A DNA stretch of 64,000 bases from CAIKMD01 sp963702925 (GTDB taxonomy: Bacteria; Pseudomonadota; Alphaproteobacteria; ATCC43930; CGMCC-115725), in NCBI GenBank assembly GCA_963702925.1, contig OY969771.1:4402001-4466000 (forward strand), in the 5' to 3' direction. The notes beneath the pieces are model-generated. The model was given only the letters and a program-made list of their open reading frames with translations. It did not search any database and had not been told where the DNA came from. A program made the position numbers and the translations under genes. Positions 59,513 through 64,000 of the stretch are shown here, piece after piece. The stretch's first letter is position 1. Each line of letters begins with the position of its first letter.

Positions 59513-62178
59513 ATGCTAACCAACGATATACGCGCTGCGTTTCTCGCCTATTTCGCCAAGAACGGCCATGAAGTGGTGGCCTCGTCGCCCTTGGTTCCGC
59601 GCAACGACCCGACCTTGCTCTTCACCAATGCCGGGATGGTGCAGTTCAAGAACGTCTTCACCGGCGCCGAGAAGCGGCCCTATAGCCGGGCGACCAGCTC
59701 GCAGAAATGCGTGCGTGCCGGCGGCAAGCATAACGACCTCGAAAATGTCGGCTATACCACACGGCATCACACGTTTTTCGAGATGCTGGGGAATTTTTCC
59801 TTCGGCGATTATTTCAAGGATCGCGCCATCGAGCTTGCTTGGACTCTGTCACCAAGGAGTTCGGCCTGCCCAAGGATCGGCTTTGCGTCACGGTCTATGC
59901 CGAGGACGAAGAGGCGTTCGGCCTATGGCAAAAGATCGCTGGCCTGCCGGACGAAAAGATCATCCGCATCGCCACGTCTGATAATTTCTGGGCTATGGGT
60001 GAAACCGGCCCATGCGGCCCGTGCTCGGAGATCTTTTACGATCACGGGTCCGAAATCCCTGGCGGCCCGCCCGGCAGCCCCGACGCCGATGGCGACCGTT
60101 TCGTCGAGATTTGGAATCTCGTTTTCATGCAATACGAGCAGGTATCGCCTTCCGACCGCCGCAACCTGCCGCGGCCGTCGATCGATACCGGCATGGGACT
60201 CGAACGCATCGCGGCTGTGTTGCAGGGCAAGCACGATAATTATGACACCGATACTTTGCGCGCCCTGGTGCTGGCTTCGGCCGAAGGATCCAAGGTCGCG
60301 CCCGACGGAACGCAAGCGGTTTCGCACCGGGTGATCGCGGATCACCTCCGCGCATCGTCCTTTCTGATTGCCGATGGCGTGCTGCCGTCGAAGGAGGGAC
60401 GCGGCTACGTGCTCCGCCGCATCATGCGCCGCGCCATGCGCCATGCGCATATCCTCGGCTGCCAGGAGCCGTTGATGTGGCGTCTCGTGCCGGCGTTGGT
60501 ACGCCAGATGGGCGCGGCCTTTCCCGAGCTCGGCCGTGCCGAGGCGCTCATCACGGAGACATTGAAGCTCGAAGAGACCAACTTCAAGCAAACCTTGGAG
60601 CGCGGCTTGAAGCTGCTCGACGAGGAAGAGGGCAGGCTGGCACAGGCGCAGGATTTTCCGGGCGAGGTCGCATTCAAACTTTACGACACTTTCGGCTTCC
60701 CGCTCGACCTGACGCAAGACGTGCTGCGCACGCGCGGCCGCAAAGTCGCGCTTGACGGCTTCAACGCCGCGATGGCGCGGCAGCGCGACGAAGCGCGCAA
60801 GAGCTGGGTCGGGTCGGGCGAGGCTGCGACCGATCAGCTGTGGCTGGAGCTGCGCGAGCAGCTCGGCGCCACGGAATTCCTCGGCTACGAAACCCATATC
60901 GCCGAAGGCCAGGTCGCGGCGATCATTCTCGACGGCAAAAGCGTCGACGAAGTAAAGGCGGGGGCCGAGGCCGCGATCATCGTCAATCAAACGCCTTTTT
61001 ATGCCGAATCGGGCGGCCAGCAGGGCGATACCGGAACGATGTTCTCGGCCAAGGGCGGCGAATTCGCCGTGCGCGACACGCAAAAGCGCGCCGGCGATCT
61101 ATTCGTCCACCTCGGCGCGGTGACTCATGGCAGCCTCAAGTGCGGCAACATCGTCGAGCTGCGCATCGACGATCAGCGCCGCACCCGGCTGCGTGCCAAC
61201 CATTCCGTGACGCATCTTCTCCATCAGGCCCTCCGCCGTAGGCTCGGCGAGCACGTGACGCAAAAGGGCTCTTCAGTCGCGCCCGATCGGCTACGTTTCG
61301 ATTTCAGCCATCCGCGCGCGCTGACTGCCGAGGACGTCCAATCGGTCGAGGCCGAGGTCAATAAGCGTATCCGCGAGAATGCGGAGGTCACCACAAGGCT
61401 GATGACGCCCGATCGCGCGATCGAAGCCGGCGCGATGGCGTTGTTCGGCGAAAAATATGGCGACGAGGTGCGGGTTGTCGCCATGGGCGAGGATCACGAC
61501 GAGCACGAGACGCATCCGTTTTCGGTCGAGCTGTGCGGCGGCACCCATGTGCGCCGTACCGGCGATATCGGCTTCTTCAAGATCGTCAGCGAAAGCGCGG
61601 TCGCCTCGGGCGTACGTCGTATCGAAGCGGTCACCGGTCAGGCCGCCGAGGCCTATGTCGCCTCGGAAGCGGAATTGCTGCACCAGGCCGCGAACGCATT
61701 GAAGACATCGCCGGCCGAACTGCCGGGGCGTTTGACGTCGCTCATCGAAGAACGCCGCAAGCTCGAACGCGAGCTTTCCGAGGTGCGGCGCGCGGCCGCA
61801 ACCGGAGGCGGCGCGCAAAAACTGGCAGTCAAAGATTTGGGCGGCATTAAATTCGCGGGCCGCACGATCGAGAATGTGCCGGCAAAGGAATTGAAAAGCC
61901 TGGCCGATGATTTGAAACGAGAGGTCGGCTCGGGGGTCGTTGCGCTGGTTGCCAGCGCCGACGGCAAAGCCTCGCTCGTGGTCGCTGTCACCGACGATTT
62001 GACCAAGCGCTTCAATGCCGTCGATTTGGTGCGGCTCGGCGCCGAAGCCCTGGGTGGGAAGGGCGGCGGCGGAAGGCCCGACATGGCGCAGGCGGGCGGT
62101 CCCGATCCAAGCCGCGGGTCGGCGGCGCTCGAAGCGATCGAACGTGCGGTGGCAGAGAAGGCGGTGGCGCCGGTTTAG
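59513..62178 (+). CDS. alaS: Alanyl-tRNA synthetase, with an apparent one-base frameshift
   Basis: AlaS charges tRNA-Ala. The N-terminal part (LTNDIRAAFLAYFAKNGHEVVASSPLVPRNDPTLLFTNAGMVQFKNVF) is in one frame to about 59848 (DRAIELAWTL). From there all of the rest is in another frame (VTKEFGLPKDRLCVTVYAEDEEAFG to the end). One missing base, probably a G in CTCTG-TCACC at 59845-59851, explains it. The aminoacylation core, editing domain (NHSVTHLLHQAL, CGGTHVRRTGDIGFF) and C-terminal C-Ala domain are intact. Rejoined length is about 888 residues, normal for AlaS. Because the gene is essential, a sequence error is more likely than a real mutation. Confidence 0.9.
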
Positions 62179-62213
62179 CGACGTAACCAAATCGACGGCG
62201 AGGGAGGGATACC

Positions 62214-62858
62214 ATGTCGCCTGACGATGAAGGTCATGGCCATGAACATGATCACGCCGCGGGCTCGAATTTGTCCGAGATGCAATTGCGCGTCCGAGCG
62301 CTCGAATCCATCCTGACCGAGAAAGGCTATATCGATCCGGCGGCGATCGACCGCATCGTCGAGGCTTACGAGACCAAGATCGGCCCGCATATCGGTGCGC
62401 GCATTGTCGCCAAAGCTTGGAACGATCCCGATTTCAAGCGCCTGCTGCTCGAGGACGCGACCGCGGCGATCAACGGCGCGCCGGATCTGACACGCGTCAG
62501 CGACCACCTGATTGCGGTCGAGAACACCGAGCAGCGTCACAATATGGTCGTATGCACCTTATGCTCTTGCTATCCGTGGGAAGTGCTGGGTCTGCCGCCG
62601 GTCTGGTACAAATCCGCGGCCTATCGCGCGCGTGCGGTGATCGATCCGCGCGGCGTGTTGAAGGATTTCGGCGTAACCTTGTCGACCGATAGCGAAATCC
62701 GGGTGTGGGATTCGACCGCTGAAACGCGCTTCATCGTCATCCCGATGCGCCCTGCCGGCACCGAGGATTGGAGCGTGGAAAAGCTTGCCGCGCTAGTCAC
62801 ACGCAATTCGATGGTCGGCACGGGCTTTCCCAAGCGTCCAACAGAGATTGTGCCATGA
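62214..62858 (+). CDS. nthA: Nitrile hydratase alpha subunit, cobalt type
   Basis: This is the catalytic subunit that hydrates nitriles to amides in the cytoplasm. The 214-residue protein holds the metal-binding motif VCTLCSCYPW (near residue 110). The Thr after the first Cys (C-T-L-C-S-C) is the signature of cobalt-dependent enzymes; iron enzymes have Ser. An His-rich N-terminus (GHGHEHDHA) could bind metal. GGGAGGGATACC gives a strong ribosome-binding site. Its stop overlaps nthB (ATGA). It follows alaS by 36 bases. Confidence 0.95.
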   Translation: MSPDDEGHGHEHDHAAGSNLSEMQLRVRALESILTEKGYIDPAAIDRIVEAYETKIGPHIGARIVAKAWNDPDFKRLLLEDATAAINGAPDLTRVSDHLIAVENTEQRHNMVVCTLCSCYPWEVLGLPPVWYKSAAYRARAVIDPRGVLKDFGVTLSTDSEIRVWDSTAETRFIVIPMRPAGTEDWSVEKLAALVTRNSMVGTGFPKRPTEIVP

Positions 62859-63511
62859 ACGGGGTACACGATATGGGCGGCATGCACGGCTTCGGCGCGG
62901 TGCAGCCGGAGCGGAACGAGCCGGTCTTTCACGCTGCGTGGGAAGGTCGGGTCTACGCGATGCAGCGGGCGACCTCGTTCCTCGGCCTGTGGAATATCGA
63001 TATCGGGCGCGCTTCCATCGAGCTGCTGCCGCCGGCGGTCTATCTCAGCGTGTCCTATTACGAGAAATGGGAGCGCGGCCTGGAAAGCCGCCTTTTGTCC
63101 TACGGCCTAGTCGGCGCCGACGAGCTCGAAGCCGGCCGTTCGCTGCGGCCAGGAAAGTCCGTGGCGCACAAGCTGCTCGAATCTGAGATCGCCAAGGCCT
63201 TGCAACGGGGGTCTTATGCGCGACCCGCGCGCACGCCGGCGCGGTTCCAAACGGGGGCCACGGTGCGTACCAAGAACATCAATCCGGCGAGCCATACACG
63301 TTTGCCGCGCTATGCGCGCGGCCATGTTGGCGTCGTCGAGGCCGTGCGCGGCTGTCACGTCTATCCCGACGCGGTCGTGCTCGGGCATGGCGAGGATCCG
63401 CAATGGCTTTACACCGTCGTCTTCGATGGCCGGGAAATCTGGGGTAGGGACGCCGATCCGACACTCAAAGTCTCGATCGAAGCATTCGAACCTTATCTGG
63501 AGCCGGCGTGA
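62855..63511 (+). CDS. nthB: Nitrile hydratase beta subunit
   Basis: The 218-residue beta subunit pairs with alpha to form the active site. The N-terminus MNGVHDMGGMHGFGAV is classic. FLGLWNIDIGRASIELLPP-like and C-terminal SH3-like domain features are visible (GATVRTKNINPASHTRLPRYARGHVGVVEAVRGCHVYPD, with the conserved R-x-P-R-Y-x-R-G). Start ATG 62855 overlaps nthA, and the stop overlaps the next GTG start (GTGA), so all three are coupled. Confidence 0.95.
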   Translation: MNGVHDMGGMHGFGAVQPERNEPVFHAAWEGRVYAMQRATSFLGLWNIDIGRASIELLPPAVYLSVSYYEKWERGLESRLLSYGLVGADELEAGRSLRPGKSVAHKLLESEIAKALQRGSYARPARTPARFQTGATVRTKNINPASHTRLPRYARGHVGVVEAVRGCHVYPDAVVLGHGEDPQWLYTVVFDGREIWGRDADPTLKVSIEAFEPYLEPA

Positions 63512-63900
63512 CCGGGCTCGATCCCGCTGCGCTGCGTCGCGTTGTCGAGCAGATACCCGGCATTCCCGTAGCCGCGGACGGACCAGTGTTCCGCCAGCCC
63601 TGGGAGGGACAAGCCTTTGCGCTTGCCGTGACGTTGCAAGCCGCCGGGCTGTTCACCTGGACAGAATGGTCGGCGACTTTGGGCGACGAGATCAGGCGCG
63701 CCCAGCAAGCGGGCGACCCTGACACGGGCGAAACCTATTACCGTCACTGGCTTGCCGCGCTCGAGCGTTTGGTGGCGGAAAAGGGTATCGCCGGCACGAC
63801 GACGCTCGCACGCTATCGTGATGCCTGGGAGCGCGCCGCCGCGCGCACGCCGCACGGCACGCCGATCGAACTGACGCTCGGCGATTTCGCCGACGAATAG
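63508..63900 (+). CDS. Nitrile hydratase accessory/activator protein (P14K-like)
   Basis: This is a 130-residue protein of the nitrile hydratase activator family, which helps insert cobalt and exchange the alpha subunit. The pattern VFRQPWEGQAFALAVTLQAAGLFTWTEWSATLGDEIRRA is shared with the beta N-terminal fold. YYRHWLAALERLVAEKGI follows, where accessory proteins usually carry the same W-L-x-A-L-E stretch. Start GTG 63508 overlaps nthB. It closes the operon; a hairpin follows. Confidence 0.88.
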   Translation: MTGLDPAALRRVVEQIPGIPVAADGPVFRQPWEGQAFALAVTLQAAGLFTWTEWSATLGDEIRRAQQAGDPDTGETYYRHWLAALERLVAEKGIAGTTTLARYRDAWERAAARTPHGTPIELTLGDFADE

Positions 63901-63915
63901 CGCCGTCGAAGCGCG

Positions 63916-63940
63916 GCACCGGACCGATGCGGTCCGGTGC
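63916..63940. terminator. Bidirectional hairpin after the nitrile hydratase operon
   Basis: GCACCGGACC-GATGC-GGTCCGGTGC is a perfect 10-base stem with a 5-base loop, 15 bases after the operon and 6 bases past the stop of the convergent edge gene. No long T-run on either side. Confidence 0.6.
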
Positions 63941-63946
63941 CCGCGA

Positions 63947-64000
63947 TCAAGCCATCGCTTTCTTCAAGCCCGCGTCGAGCTTGTCGAGGAACGCCGTCGT
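63947..64000 (-). CDS. 3' end of an unidentified gene, cut by window edge
   Basis: The minus strand has an open frame from the right edge to a TGA at 63949-63947. The last residues are FLDKLDAGLKKAMA. It faces the nitrile hydratase operon across a shared hairpin. Too short to name. Confidence 0.5.
   Translation of the reverse strand, partial: TTAFLDKLDAGLKKAMA

Overview
The window reads as a high-G+C alphaproteobacterial chromosome, probably from a Rhodospirillales- or Hyphomicrobiales-like lineage. The pointers are fliX next to flgI, a CckA-type hybrid kinase beside flhB, a MotE-like protein after fliM, a DksA lacking most zinc-finger cysteines, and motifs that look like CtrA, FlbD (ftr) and sigma-54 sites.

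Layout. 1-10148 (minus strand) is one long run: flgI, a rod-binding protein, flgN, flgK, flgL, then pseB/pseC/pseF-like genes for nonulosonic-acid (flagellin glycan) synthesis, a 306-aa protein and an edge-truncated gene. fliX and dksA follow on plus, then a class II aldolase-like and a dihydroxyphthalate-decarboxylase-like pair. 13355-16605 (minus) is flgF-flgG-flgA-flgH. 16846-23353 (plus) is fliL, fliM, a small membrane protein, a MotE-like protein and a 1182-aa exported TPR protein. 23424-39438 is metabolic and accessory: a broken outer-membrane-like gene, cytochrome b561, a hydrolase, orphan substrate-binding proteins, an EmrAB pump with its MarR repressor, surface-sugar genes and a livKHMGF transporter (livH frameshifted). 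39614-44679 returns to flagellar export and rod genes (fliOP, flgBC, fliE, fliQR, flhB), followed by cckA.

A lower-G+C cassette at about 47.3-50.4 kb holds a small PD-(D/E)XK nuclease-like protein whose gene overlaps an N6-adenine DNA methyltransferase gene. It looks like a compact split restriction-modification system and is the best candidate for something new. Next come a GntR-cupin-substrate-binding operon and a second AT-rich segment (about 55.04-57.1 kb) with a HEPN-like protein and an IS1595-type transposase, then recA, a MarR-GNAT fusion, alaS (with an apparent frameshift) and a cobalt-type nitrile hydratase operon.

The flagellar genes appear tied together by a recurring promoter design: a palindrome GCCGGCAA-N3-TTGCCGGC some 70-110 bases upstream of a GG-N10-GC sigma-54 promoter. 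This design also precedes two unnamed genes (38836-39438 and 50563-50916), so I infer that both belong to the flagellar regulon. Three reading-frame breaks (alaS, livH, and the gene at 23424), one of them in an essential gene, suggest that some are sequence errors.
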